Made by a program: the position numbers and the translations under genes. From positions 62,001 to 126,000 of the forward strand of contig NZ_RHHV01000005.1 in NCBI RefSeq assembly GCF_003710905.1: a stretch of 64,000 bases of DNA. The letters run 5' to 3'. Shown here one piece after another: positions 24,415 to 31,908 of this stretch (position 1 is the stretch's first letter; each line of letters starts with the position of its first letter). This DNA is from Brevibacillus parabrevis. GTDB taxonomy: Bacteria; Bacillota; Bacilli; Brevibacillales; Brevibacillaceae. Below the pieces are notes generated by a model. That model saw only the letters and a program-made list of their open reading frames with translations, was not told the origin of the DNA and did not search any database.

Positions 24415-26196
24415 ATGTCACAAGCATTGCCACAACGTTGGGATTTGGATGTGTTGTTTTCCGGTGGAAGTGAGTCCGCTTCGTTCCATGCATTTTTGGA
24501 GCAACTGGAAAAAGATATCGCAACTTTGAAAGGCCGGGTTGAGGATGCGGCCCTGAACTTGCAGGAAAAAGCTGCGTTCGTCGATGTCGTTGCCGAAGTG
24601 CAAAGCATTGCCGTGCGGGTGAGACAAGCAGGCGCTTTCATTTCTTGCCTGACAGCGCAAAACGTGAAGGACGAGGGCGCCAAGCTGCTCGGCGGACGCG
24701 TGAAAACGATCTCTGCGGCATTCGGCGCTGTTTTGACGCGCTGGGATGAGCAATTGCTGCGCATTGACGAAGCGGCATGGAACGCGCTGCTTGCAGACGA
24801 AGAATTGCAACCGCTTGCTTTTGTGCTGAACGAACGCCGCCGCCGCGCCCAGGAAAAGCTCACTCCTGAACAGGAAGTGCTGGCGAGCGATCTGGCTGTA
24901 GACGGCTATCACGCTTGGCAAGATTTGTACAACGCGGTAGTAGGGCGCATGACGATTGAAGTGGAGCTGGACGGGGAGACGAAGCAGCTTTCCGTAGGCC
25001 AAGCCTCCAACCTGATGAGCCATCCGGACCGCGCTGTGCGCGACCAAGTGTTTGCCAAATGGAAAGAAGCGTGGGGCAAGGAAACGGAGCTGTGCGCACA
25101 AGCCCTCAACCATCTCGGCGGCTTCCGCCTGGCTCTGTACCGTCACCGCGGCTGGGAGTCCGTACTGCGCGAACCGCTCGATATCGGGCGCATGCAGGAA
25201 AAGACGCTCGATGCGATGTGGCAAGCGATCGACAATCGCAAAGACCGTCTGGTGGCCTATCTGGAGCGCAAAGCCAAGCTGCTTGGCGTTGAAAAGCTGA
25301 GCTGGTCCGACGTCTCCGCGCCAGTTGGCAACGTGCACAAAAAAGTGTCCTATGACGAGGCAGCAGCCTTGATCGTCGAGCACTTCAACCGCTTTAATCC
25401 GAGCATGGCGCAATTCGCCGAGAAAGCTTTCAAAGAAGGCTGGATCGAGGCGGAAGATCGCCCTGGAAAACGTCCGGGCGGATTTTGCACCAGCTTCCCT
25501 GTGAGCAAGCAGTCCCGCGTGTTCATGACGTATGCCGGAAGCGCAAGCAACGTGTCTACGCTGGCCCACGAGCTGGGGCATGCGTATCATCAGCAAGTGA
25601 TGTGGGATTTGCCAGCGCTCGCGCAAAACTACGCGATGAACGTAGCCGAGACAGCTTCGACGTTTGCGGAAATGATTTTGGCTGACGCTGCCGTGAAAAA
25701 TGCTGCGAACGACGAAGAGCGTCTCGTCCTGCTCGAAGACAAGCTGCAATCAGTCGTCGCGTTCTTCATGAACATCCACGCCCGCTTCCTGTTCGAGAAA
25801 AACTTCTACGAGCAGCGCAAAAAAGGTCTGGTCAGCGCAGCCGAGCTGGATCGGATCATGGAAGAAGCGCAAAAGCAGGCGTTCAAAGGCGCACTGGCGG
25901 AATACGAGCCGCACTTCTGGGCTTCCAAGCTGCACTTTTACATCACTTCGTACCCGTTTTACAACTTCCCGTACACCTTCGGCTATTTGTTCAGCCTGAG
26001 CGTGTATGCGCGTGCTCTGGAGGAAGGCGAAAGCTTCGCGGCGAAGTACGATGCGCTTCTCCAGGATACGGGCCGTCTGATGGTCGAAGATTTGGCGAAA
26101 AAGCATCTGGGCGAAGACATGACGACCGTCGAGTTCTGGCAAAAAGCGGTCGATCTGGCTGTGGCCGATATCGACGAATTTCTGCGCCTGACCTAA
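24415..26196 (+). CDS. M3-family oligoendopeptidase (PepF type)
   Basis: A cytoplasmic zinc endopeptidase of 593 residues that cuts short peptides. The zinc site HELGHAYH is at residues 385-392, with the second-glutamate helix in AETASTFAEM about 25 residues later. Length and the opening QRWDLDVLF fit the clade-3 PepF group. ATG 24415 is behind GAGGAGGG. It stands alone between two terminators. Confidence 0.95.
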   Translation: MSQALPQRWDLDVLFSGGSESASFHAFLEQLEKDIATLKGRVEDAALNLQEKAAFVDVVAEVQSIAVRVRQAGAFISCLTAQNVKDEGAKLLGGRVKTISAAFGAVLTRWDEQLLRIDEAAWNALLADEELQPLAFVLNERRRRAQEKLTPEQEVLASDLAVDGYHAWQDLYNAVVGRMTIEVELDGETKQLSVGQASNLMSHPDRAVRDQVFAKWKEAWGKETELCAQALNHLGGFRLALYRHRGWESVLREPLDIGRMQEKTLDAMWQAIDNRKDRLVAYLERKAKLLGVEKLSWSDVSAPVGNVHKKVSYDEAAALIVEHFNRFNPSMAQFAEKAFKEGWIEAEDRPGKRPGGFCTSFPVSKQSRVFMTYAGSASNVSTLAHELGHAYHQQVMWDLPALAQNYAMNVAETASTFAEMILADAAVKNAANDEERLVLLEDKLQSVVAFFMNIHARFLFEKNFYEQRKKGLVSAAELDRIMEEAQKQAFKGALAEYEPHFWASKLHFYITSYPFYNFPYTFGYLFSLSVYARALEEGESFAAKYDALLQDTGRLMVEDLAKKHLGEDMTTVEFWQKAVDLAVADIDEFLRLT

Positions 26197-26227
26197 ACAG
26201 CGGGCAAGCTGCCTGTCCGAGTATGAA

Positions 26228-26276
26228 CAGCACCGCGATTGTTGGATGTACACGACAATCGCGGTGCTGTTTTTTT
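26228..26276 (+). terminator. Terminator of the oligoendopeptidase gene
   Basis: CAGCACCGCGATTGT/ACAATCGCGGTGCTG stem with T run. Confidence 0.92.
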
Positions 26277-26417
26277 ATGCCTGCCGCCGATTCGTAGAGA
26301 TCTTGTAAAGATGCGCCGGCAAAACTTCGGATAACTTTTACCTGGGATTTATGGAATCGTCGCGTTCATTTTGTACAGTGAAAGAGAAGGGATAGCCATG
26401 CAAAGGGAGGTATCATC

Positions 26418-27380
26418 ATGGACACTGCCAGTCATCTTTTGCTTGGGGTCACGCTTGCGGGCCTCGCCCAGCTCACTCCTGCCGTTGCGCACGATCCTGG
26501 ATTGGCGCAAGCGGTGATGGTCGCGACGGTAGTCGGGTCACACGCGCCCGATTTTGACACAGTGGCCAGGCTTCGCGGGATCTCTTTTTACATCCGTTTT
26601 CATCGGGGGATCACTCATTCCATCCCCGCCCTGTTCATCTGGCCGCTGCTCATTTCGCTCCCTGTGGCCTGGGGCTTTGGGCAAATGCAGCACATCGGAA
26701 TATTGTACGGCTGCACGCTTGCGGCTGTCGTGCTGCACGTCTTTTTGGATATGCTGAACGCGTACGGTGTGCAGTGTGTCCGACCGTTCAGCCGCAAATG
26801 GGTTCACCTGGATGTGCTGGCGATTTTTGAACCGTTTCTGTTCGCCATTCATTTGGCGGCTGCCATCTGGTGGCTCGGCTTCCAGGGAGACGCGACGGTG
26901 TTGTTCCCGGTTGCGTACGGCTTGACTTTTGCTTACATTGCTTTGCGGTGCTGGCAGCATCAGCGGCAAGTCAAGCGTGTGAAAAGCGCCTTGAATACAG
27001 CGGGCGTATGCCACGTATTGCCGAGTCTGCATCCGTTTCACTGGCGGTTTGTCATCGAAGCCGAGCAGCGGTTTTATACGGGGAGAATCGAGTATGACCA
27101 TGTGCTGCTCGAAGACGTATACTCCAAGCAGTGCCGCGACGAGATCATTCAGGCTACGGTCGGCGTGGACGGCGTGCGCGCTTTTCTCGGATTTGCCCAG
27201 CGCATCCACGTCACCTGGAAAGAATCGCAGGACGGATATGAAGTTACCTGGAGCGACGTCCGCTTCTGGTACAACCGGAAACTGCCGTTTGGAGTAGATG
27301 TCGTGCTGGATCGCGAGCTGAATGTGGTCGATCATCGCCTGGGCTGGCGCAAAAAAGCGTGGGACCCGCCGTTTGTCTAA
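26418..27380 (+). CDS. YfhP-like membrane metal-dependent hydrolase (DUF457/YdjM)
   Basis: A 320-residue protein with a membrane-bound first half (four or five hydrophobic segments) and a soluble second half. The conserved charged sites of the DUF457/YdjM family are present: MDTASHLLLGV at the start, VGSHAPDFD, FHRGITHS, and HVFLDMLNAYG. These histidines and aspartates look like a metal site within the membrane part. The length is close to that of B. subtilis YfhP. Role unknown; some homologues are called metal-dependent hydrolases. Good AGGGAGG before ATG 26418. Confidence 0.88.
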   Translation: MDTASHLLLGVTLAGLAQLTPAVAHDPGLAQAVMVATVVGSHAPDFDTVARLRGISFYIRFHRGITHSIPALFIWPLLISLPVAWGFGQMQHIGILYGCTLAAVVLHVFLDMLNAYGVQCVRPFSRKWVHLDVLAIFEPFLFAIHLAAAIWWLGFQGDATVLFPVAYGLTFAYIALRCWQHQRQVKRVKSALNTAGVCHVLPSLHPFHWRFVIEAEQRFYTGRIEYDHVLLEDVYSKQCRDEIIQATVGVDGVRAFLGFAQRIHVTWKESQDGYEVTWSDVRFWYNRKLPFGVDVVLDRELNVVDHRLGWRKKAWDPPFV

Positions 27381-27431
27381 GCCGTCTAACTTGTTTAACG
27401 TAACCAGGCTAAAGTCAGGTTTTGTCATCTA

Positions 27432-27460
27432 CTCCGCCGGAGATTCTGGCGGGGTTTTTT
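27432..27460 (+). terminator. Terminator after the YfhP-like gene
   Basis: CTCCGCC/GGCGGGG stem followed by TTTTTT. Confidence 0.85.
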
Positions 27461-27585
27461 GTTGGGGAAAATAGCGGGTGTCAGGTTTAATCTGTACTTC
27501 GGAAAAAGCTCGCGGGAGACGGGCCTTTTCAAAAACGAGCGGAGATGCTACACTAATAAAAAATCTGATGTTCGATGGTGATCGA

Positions 27586-28527
27586 ATGAATAACCAATAT
27601 TCTATTGGAATCGAATGGTCTGCTGCCTATGAATGCATCATCAGCCTGTATGCGTACATTTACGAAAAGGAACGAAAGCATTTGCAGCTTGGCGTCTCCT
27701 GGAAGGAAGAAACGAAGCAACAGCTGCCCACAGCGTTCGCCCAAGAGCTGGAGGATGAGCGCTGGGAGGTGCTGCATAGACTGGTGCTATTGGTCGCGCA
27801 AGCCCCGGAGAAAAAGTCGGTGGCGGACTTTCTCGGCTGGCTGGAAAAGCTGCCTCCCGGAGAAATTTACGAGCTGCTCGCTCCATGGGTAGAGACGATC
27901 CCGCTCAATCTCGGTGAAATCCGCGATCATAGCGTGTCGCTTTTGGCGCGATGGAATGAGCATTATTTTTCCCGGATCTCGCCAGCCATTGTCACGAGTC
28001 TGGAGCGAAGCGCGGCGGAAATGACGGAGTTGGCGGGAAAAATGACCGCGATCGAGCTGATCGACCATGCGTCAAACGGCATCTGGATCGAGCCTATGCC
28101 CGATTTGCAAGAGGTCGTGCTCATCCCGCAATATCACTGTGCGCCTACGTCCGTTCTCGATTTTTACCGCGGACTTGCCACGTGCTTGTATCCGGTCAGA
28201 GATGCCGGACAAACCGAGCCGCAGCCATTGCTTGAGCTTCTGCCGCTTGCCCAGTGTCTGGCGGATGAAAAAAGGCTGCACATTTTGCGGTGCCTCGCTG
28301 AAAAAAAAAGTACGCTGGGAGAGCTGCAAGAGCAGGTGTCGCTCGCCAAAAGCACGGTCCACCACCACGTCACGGCGCTTCGCCGGGCTGGACTGATTCG
28401 CGCGCACTATAACGGCAGCACAACGATTGCAGCCTACAGCTTGCGCGAGTCATTCGTCGATCGTCTGCCTGTGCTGCTGCGTTCCTTTTTGCACAGGGAG
28501 GGAGCAAGGAGAATGACCGATGAATAA
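27586..28527 (+). CDS. ArsR-type regulator with a long N-terminal domain
   Basis: A 313-residue regulator. The last 110 residues form an ArsR-like winged helix (CLADEKRLHILRCLAEKKS, then AKSTVHHHVTALRRAGLI). The first 200 residues are an uncharacterised domain seen in larger ArsR relatives (DUF5937-like) and may sense a ligand. Two in-frame starts, 27568 and 27586, are possible; 27586 has a weak GGTGAT before it. The gene overlaps the following MFS pump by 8 bp, so it very likely controls that pump. Confidence 0.82.
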   Translation: MNNQYSIGIEWSAAYECIISLYAYIYEKERKHLQLGVSWKEETKQQLPTAFAQELEDERWEVLHRLVLLVAQAPEKKSVADFLGWLEKLPPGEIYELLAPWVETIPLNLGEIRDHSVSLLARWNEHYFSRISPAIVTSLERSAAEMTELAGKMTAIELIDHASNGIWIEPMPDLQEVVLIPQYHCAPTSVLDFYRGLATCLYPVRDAGQTEPQPLLELLPLAQCLADEKRLHILRCLAEKKSTLGELQEQVSLAKSTVHHHVTALRRAGLIRAHYNGSTTIAAYSLRESFVDRLPVLLRSFLHREGARRMTDE

Positions 28528-29761
28528 GTGGAAAAAAGTTTGGGAGGCGTATCACCCGATTGTGCATCTGCTGATGGCGGGCACGGTGTTCGTCAGCCTG
28601 ACGCAATCGATGAGCATGCCGTTTCTGGCGATTTACTTGAGCGAGACGACGACGCTGACGCCTGCCTACATCGGGTTGATTATCGGCGCGGGGCCTTTGG
28701 CGGGCACAGTTGGCGGCTTCCTCGGCGGGATTTTGTCGGACTTGTTCGGCAGGCAAAAGCTGATGATTTTTTCCATGGTATTGATGGCAGCAGCTTTCGT
28801 CGGTTTCGTCTTTTTCGGCAATCTGCTGGTGCTTTTGCTGATCAGTTTGTTGATGGGTTTGTCGGCGTCTTTTTACGGAACGGTGTCGAAGGCGATGATG
28901 GGCGATTTGACGGAGGAAGGGAAACGGTTTCGGGTGTTTTCCAACCGCTATTTGGCGATAAACCTCGGAGTGGCTATCGGGCCGATGCTGGGAGCGTTTT
29001 TAGGCATTGCGGGCAGCGGGATTGCTTTTATGCTTACGGCGTTCTCCACGCTTTGTTTTGCGGCTGTGCTTTGGATCGTGTGCCAAAAGTATCGCGTCTC
29101 AGATGGCGATGCTGGCGGGCAGGCGACAACAGAGAAAGCGAGCTTGCAGCAAATCTGGAGCATCTTGAAAAAAGACGTGGCTCTGCTGTCTTTTGTCGTG
29201 GGCGGAATTTTGCTGGTGACGGTTCATGGGCAGATGTCTGTTACGTTGTCCCAGTATTTGCGTGAAAACATAACGGAAGGCGTCGCCTTGTTTGGCGTGT
29301 TGATGAGTGCCAACGGCTTTACGGTGCTGCTGTTGCAAGTGCCTCTGACGCGACTGGTTGAGCGTTATTCCTTGTTTTCGCGGATTGCAGCGGGAGCGGC
29401 GCTGATGGCAGTCGGAGAGCTGGGCTTCGCCTTTTCGGCTACGTGGAGCTGGTTCGTAGCTGCGATGATCGTCTTTACGTTGGGAGAAATTTTGATCGTG
29501 CCAGCCGAGTACGCGCAGATCGACCAAATCAGCCCGGCGAATATGCGCGGCACCTATTACGGAGCACAGAGCGTCAGCATGCTCGGCAGCTTTCTCGGGC
29601 CGTGGGCGGGCGGAATCGTGCTGCACGCATACGGCGGGCCGACGATGTTTGTCATGATGGGCGCGATTGCCATGGTCAGCTTGGTCTTTTACTGGTTAGG
29701 CCGCCGCCTTCATGAGCAGCGAAGCATGCAAGAGAGTGTACAAGTGAAAACTGTCAGCTAG
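28520..29761 (+). CDS. MFS efflux transporter
   Basis: A 413-residue major-facilitator protein with 12 predicted membrane segments, of the drug-efflux type (short loops, GGILSDLFGRQKLMI as the loop-2 motif A between segments 2 and 3). The start ATG 28520 lies within the end of the ArsR-type regulator and has AAGGAG 8 bases upstream, so translation is probably coupled. Substrate unknown; regulator and pump form a classic sensor-exporter pair. Confidence 0.92.
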   Translation: MNKWKKVWEAYHPIVHLLMAGTVFVSLTQSMSMPFLAIYLSETTTLTPAYIGLIIGAGPLAGTVGGFLGGILSDLFGRQKLMIFSMVLMAAAFVGFVFFGNLLVLLLISLLMGLSASFYGTVSKAMMGDLTEEGKRFRVFSNRYLAINLGVAIGPMLGAFLGIAGSGIAFMLTAFSTLCFAAVLWIVCQKYRVSDGDAGGQATTEKASLQQIWSILKKDVALLSFVVGGILLVTVHGQMSVTLSQYLRENITEGVALFGVLMSANGFTVLLLQVPLTRLVERYSLFSRIAAGAALMAVGELGFAFSATWSWFVAAMIVFTLGEILIVPAEYAQIDQISPANMRGTYYGAQSVSMLGSFLGPWAGGIVLHAYGGPTMFVMMGAIAMVSLVFYWLGRRLHEQRSMQESVQVKTVS

Positions 29762-29777
29762 TCAAACAAAAAGAGTA

Positions 29778-29806
29778 TTGCCTGTATTTGTAAAAAGGTA
29801 TATACT
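29778..29806 (+). promoter_or_regulatory. Promoter of the rod-shaped RNA
   Basis: TTGCCT (29778-29783), 17-bp spacer, TATACT (29801-29806). Transcription would begin near 29813. Confidence 0.65.
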
Positions 29807-29812
29807 GGAACT

Positions 29813-30025
29813 CAAATCTTTTCACTAGGGGAAATGTTGATGTCGGCGTTTGTGCTTAACTAATCCAATTGGATAAAGTTCTCCCATTTTTTCGCAAAAA
29901 GCCATCTAGCAAGTGGTTTGTTTGTGATGGGAACAGGGAGAGCTTCATTGGTTAAGAACAACGGTCATCGACCTGCCCAATCCGATCAGTCGCCGGAACC
30001 GTGCTCTTTTTGCACGGTTTTTTTG
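29813..30025 (+). ncRNA. Rod-shaped structured RNA, 6S-like or leader of the BpsA gene
   Basis: About 210 nt between a good promoter and a terminator. Three nested helices use distant segments: GTTGATG with CATCGAC (29836-29842/29966-29972), CTTAACTAAT with ATTGGTTAAG (29855-29864/29947-29956), and AAGTTCTCCC with GGGAGAGCTT (29876-29885/29936-29945), all complete if G-U pairs are allowed. An 11-nt one-sided bulge contains CCAATTGG. Length and rod shape recall 6S RNA, but the wide central bubble of 6S is not clear. A small open frame (MSAFVLN) at 29840 could instead make it an attenuator leader. Confidence 0.5.
29998..30024 (+). terminator. First tandem terminator before the BpsA gene
   Basis: ACCGTGC/GCACGGT stem with seven T; ends the rod-shaped RNA. 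Confidence 0.85.
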
Positions 30026-30056
30026 CATCAGCGGCTACGATTTTTTCTGCGCACCC

Positions 30057-30097
30057 AAGGCAGAGGGGAACCATGTGTTCTTCGCTGCCTTTTTTTC
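30057..30097 (+). terminator. Second tandem terminator before the BpsA gene
   Basis: AAGGCAG/CTGCCTT stem with eight T, 33 bp after the first. A hairpin GCAAG/CTTGC follows near 30100-30121. Confidence 0.7.
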
Positions 30098-30197
30098 ATG
30101 CAAGTGGGTGTGTCCGCTTGCGGTCATCACTTTGCTCCTCAGATAAAGGGGAAGCACTATGACCGCTTCGGCGCAGGGAGAGGGAGGCATATCCCTA

Positions 30198-31403
30198 ATG
30201 AAAAGAGGCGTACACATGCGCAACTATATAGAAGAAACGTATCGTCAAGTTCAATTGCAGGAAGGGCCGCAAGTGATTGAGCAGTTCCTGCTGCATTGTT
30301 ATTTTCAGCCGGGCTTGCCTGGCAAAGAGTTGGCGCGAAAAGTCATGCTGCCTGTTCCGGTGGCGACTGCAATCAAAAAAGAACTGATCAAGGCCGGGGC
30401 GTTGCAAGCGAGAAACGGCTTGGCTTGCACGGAAGACGGCTTGGCCTACGTGGAAAATGGACTTGGGTTCGGCGGGCTGGACCGGACTTTGTACAATAAG
30501 CTGATGCAAGACGAGTCGGCCTGGAAAAACGAGCTGGCGGACGTGTACAACGAGTTGGAGAGCATCTTGTCCGAGCGGCCGCAAGTGAATGTGCAGCTCG
30601 ATCAGGCAAAATGCACGGCAGAGACGAGTATGCGCCGGGCGTTGCTTTGTCTGCGGAACCATGCGCTTGTCGGCAAGAAAGTATTGTGCGTGGGCGACGA
30701 CGACTTGGTCAGCGTGTCGCTCGCCCTTTTGCTGAAACGGTTGTTTCCAGGAAAAGCGGGGGGCGCAGGCAAGATTGAGGTTGTCGATATTGATGAACGC
30801 TTTTTGCAATATATCAGGGATGTAGCGCAGCAGCGGAACTTGGCGATCCAATGCCATCACGCTGATTTGCGCGAGCCGCTGCCTGCGCGGTTGCATCGTC
30901 AGTTCGATTGCTTTTTTACCGATCCGCCGTATACGCTGCAAGGGATGTCCTTGTTTTTGTCACGGGGAATCAGCGGTTTGCAGCCGCGCAAAGGACTGCC
31001 TGTTTTTTTGTCTTTTGCGCACAAGTCGCCCGATTTTACGTTGCAGATGCAGCAGAAGTTCGTGCAGGCGGGATTGAGCGTCCGGGAAGTTCTCAGTCAT
31101 TTTAACGAGTACGAGGGGGCACAACTGCTGGGCGGAAAAGGCCAGATGATCGTGCTCGTCACTACCGAGCAGACGGCTCCAATCGTGAAGGAAGCGTACA
31201 GAAAGCCGCTGTACACCGGAGAAGAAGTGCGTTCACAGCGACTGTATCGCTGCAAGCGCTGCGCTCAGGTGGCCAAGGTTGGGGCCAACGAGCGGGTGAA
31301 AACGATTGAAGCGTTGAAAAGCAAAGGCTGCCCGCGCTGCCGACAGACGAGGTTTGAACTGATCTCTCGCTGTAGCGTCGCACGTCATGCTGATCATGAT
31401 TGA
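30198..31403 (+). CDS. bpsA: BpsA-like branched-polyamine aminopropyltransferase
   Basis: A 401-residue protein of the bis-aminopropyl spermidine synthase family, which adds aminopropyl groups from decarboxylated SAM to make branched polyamines, mainly in thermophiles. Domains: N-terminal winged helix (1-90), Rossmann fold with VLCVGDDDLVSVSLAL (the GDDD motif), FTDPPYT as the catalytic-site motif, and a C-terminal zinc ribbon (CKRC and CPRC). ATG 30198 follows AGGGAGG; ATG 30216 is an alternative. Two terminators and a structured RNA precede it, suggesting regulated read-through. The residues after the zinc ribbon end in RHADHD, echoed again downstream. Confidence 0.82.
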   Translation: MKRGVHMRNYIEETYRQVQLQEGPQVIEQFLLHCYFQPGLPGKELARKVMLPVPVATAIKKELIKAGALQARNGLACTEDGLAYVENGLGFGGLDRTLYNKLMQDESAWKNELADVYNELESILSERPQVNVQLDQAKCTAETSMRRALLCLRNHALVGKKVLCVGDDDLVSVSLALLLKRLFPGKAGGAGKIEVVDIDERFLQYIRDVAQQRNLAIQCHHADLREPLPARLHRQFDCFFTDPPYTLQGMSLFLSRGISGLQPRKGLPVFLSFAHKSPDFTLQMQQKFVQAGLSVREVLSHFNEYEGAQLLGGKGQMIVLVTTEQTAPIVKEAYRKPLYTGEEVRSQRLYRCKRCAQVAKVGANERVKTIEALKSKGCPRCRQTRFELISRCSVARHADHD

Positions 31404-31493
31404 TTGCCCTGTGGCTCGGTTCGATCGCAGAGCTGCCCATAGGTGCGCTGACCGAACGTCATGCCGAGCACGACTGATTGTCCCGCGACTGGC
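31368..31493 (+). repeat. Imperfect tandem duplication of the bpsA 3' end
   Basis: Segment 31368-31415 (end of the gene through the stop) recurs at 31446-31493. Six codons and the stop are kept: RHADHD-stop and RHAEHD-stop, and every difference inside them falls on a third codon position. Confidence 0.5.
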
Positions 31494-31521
31494 ATATGGT
31501 AGTGGTGAGGAGGGGCGAGCT

Positions 31522-31878
31522 ATGGCTTACGAGAGAGCGTTCGTTGTTTTGCGGATGGCGACTGGCGTGCTGTTTTTGCTCCATGGTCTGGCGAAGCTGC
31601 AGCGGGGGATGGGGGCGGTCAGCGAAATGTTTGGCGATCTCGGCTTGCCGGGGTGGCTTGCTTTTCTGGTGCTTGCCATCGAGCTGATTGGCGGACTGGC
31701 CTTTTTGCTGGGGATCGGAGCGAGCTATGCGGCGTGGGGACTGGCAGGGGTTATGGCCGGAGCGATTGTGACGGTGAAGTGGGAGAAAGGGTTCATCGGC
31801 GGGTATGAACTGGATCTGATTTTGCTTTTGGTCGCGATCTATGTCGGCCTTAAACCGACAAAAGCAAGACCCGGTTAA
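31522..31878 (+). CDS. DoxX-family small membrane protein
   Basis: A 118-residue inner-membrane protein with four hydrophobic segments and the DoxX opening RMATGVLFLLHGLAKLQRG. DoxX-like proteins are linked to oxidative stress and thiosulfate or sulfur metabolism, but the exact role of this branch is unknown. ATG 31522 lies after GGAGGGG; the longer frame from 31387 overlaps the bpsA end and is unlikely. Its stop lies inside the following two-way terminator. Confidence 0.88.
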   Translation: MAYERAFVVLRMATGVLFLLHGLAKLQRGMGAVSEMFGDLGLPGWLAFLVLAIELIGGLAFLLGIGASYAAWGLAGVMAGAIVTVKWEKGFIGGYELDLILLLVAIYVGLKPTKARPG

Positions 31879-31905
31879 GCCAGAGTGGCGCAGCCGGGTC
31901 TTTTG
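31866..31905. terminator. Two-way terminator between doxX and helD
   Basis: AAGACCCGG/CCGGGTCTT stem with T runs on the plus strand; lies between convergent genes and overlaps the doxX stop. Confidence 0.85.
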
Positions 31906-31908
31906 TGA

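Noticed and set aside
29813..30025. T-box or S-box leader
   Set aside because: Neither the T-box sequence nor the SAM-I core is present.
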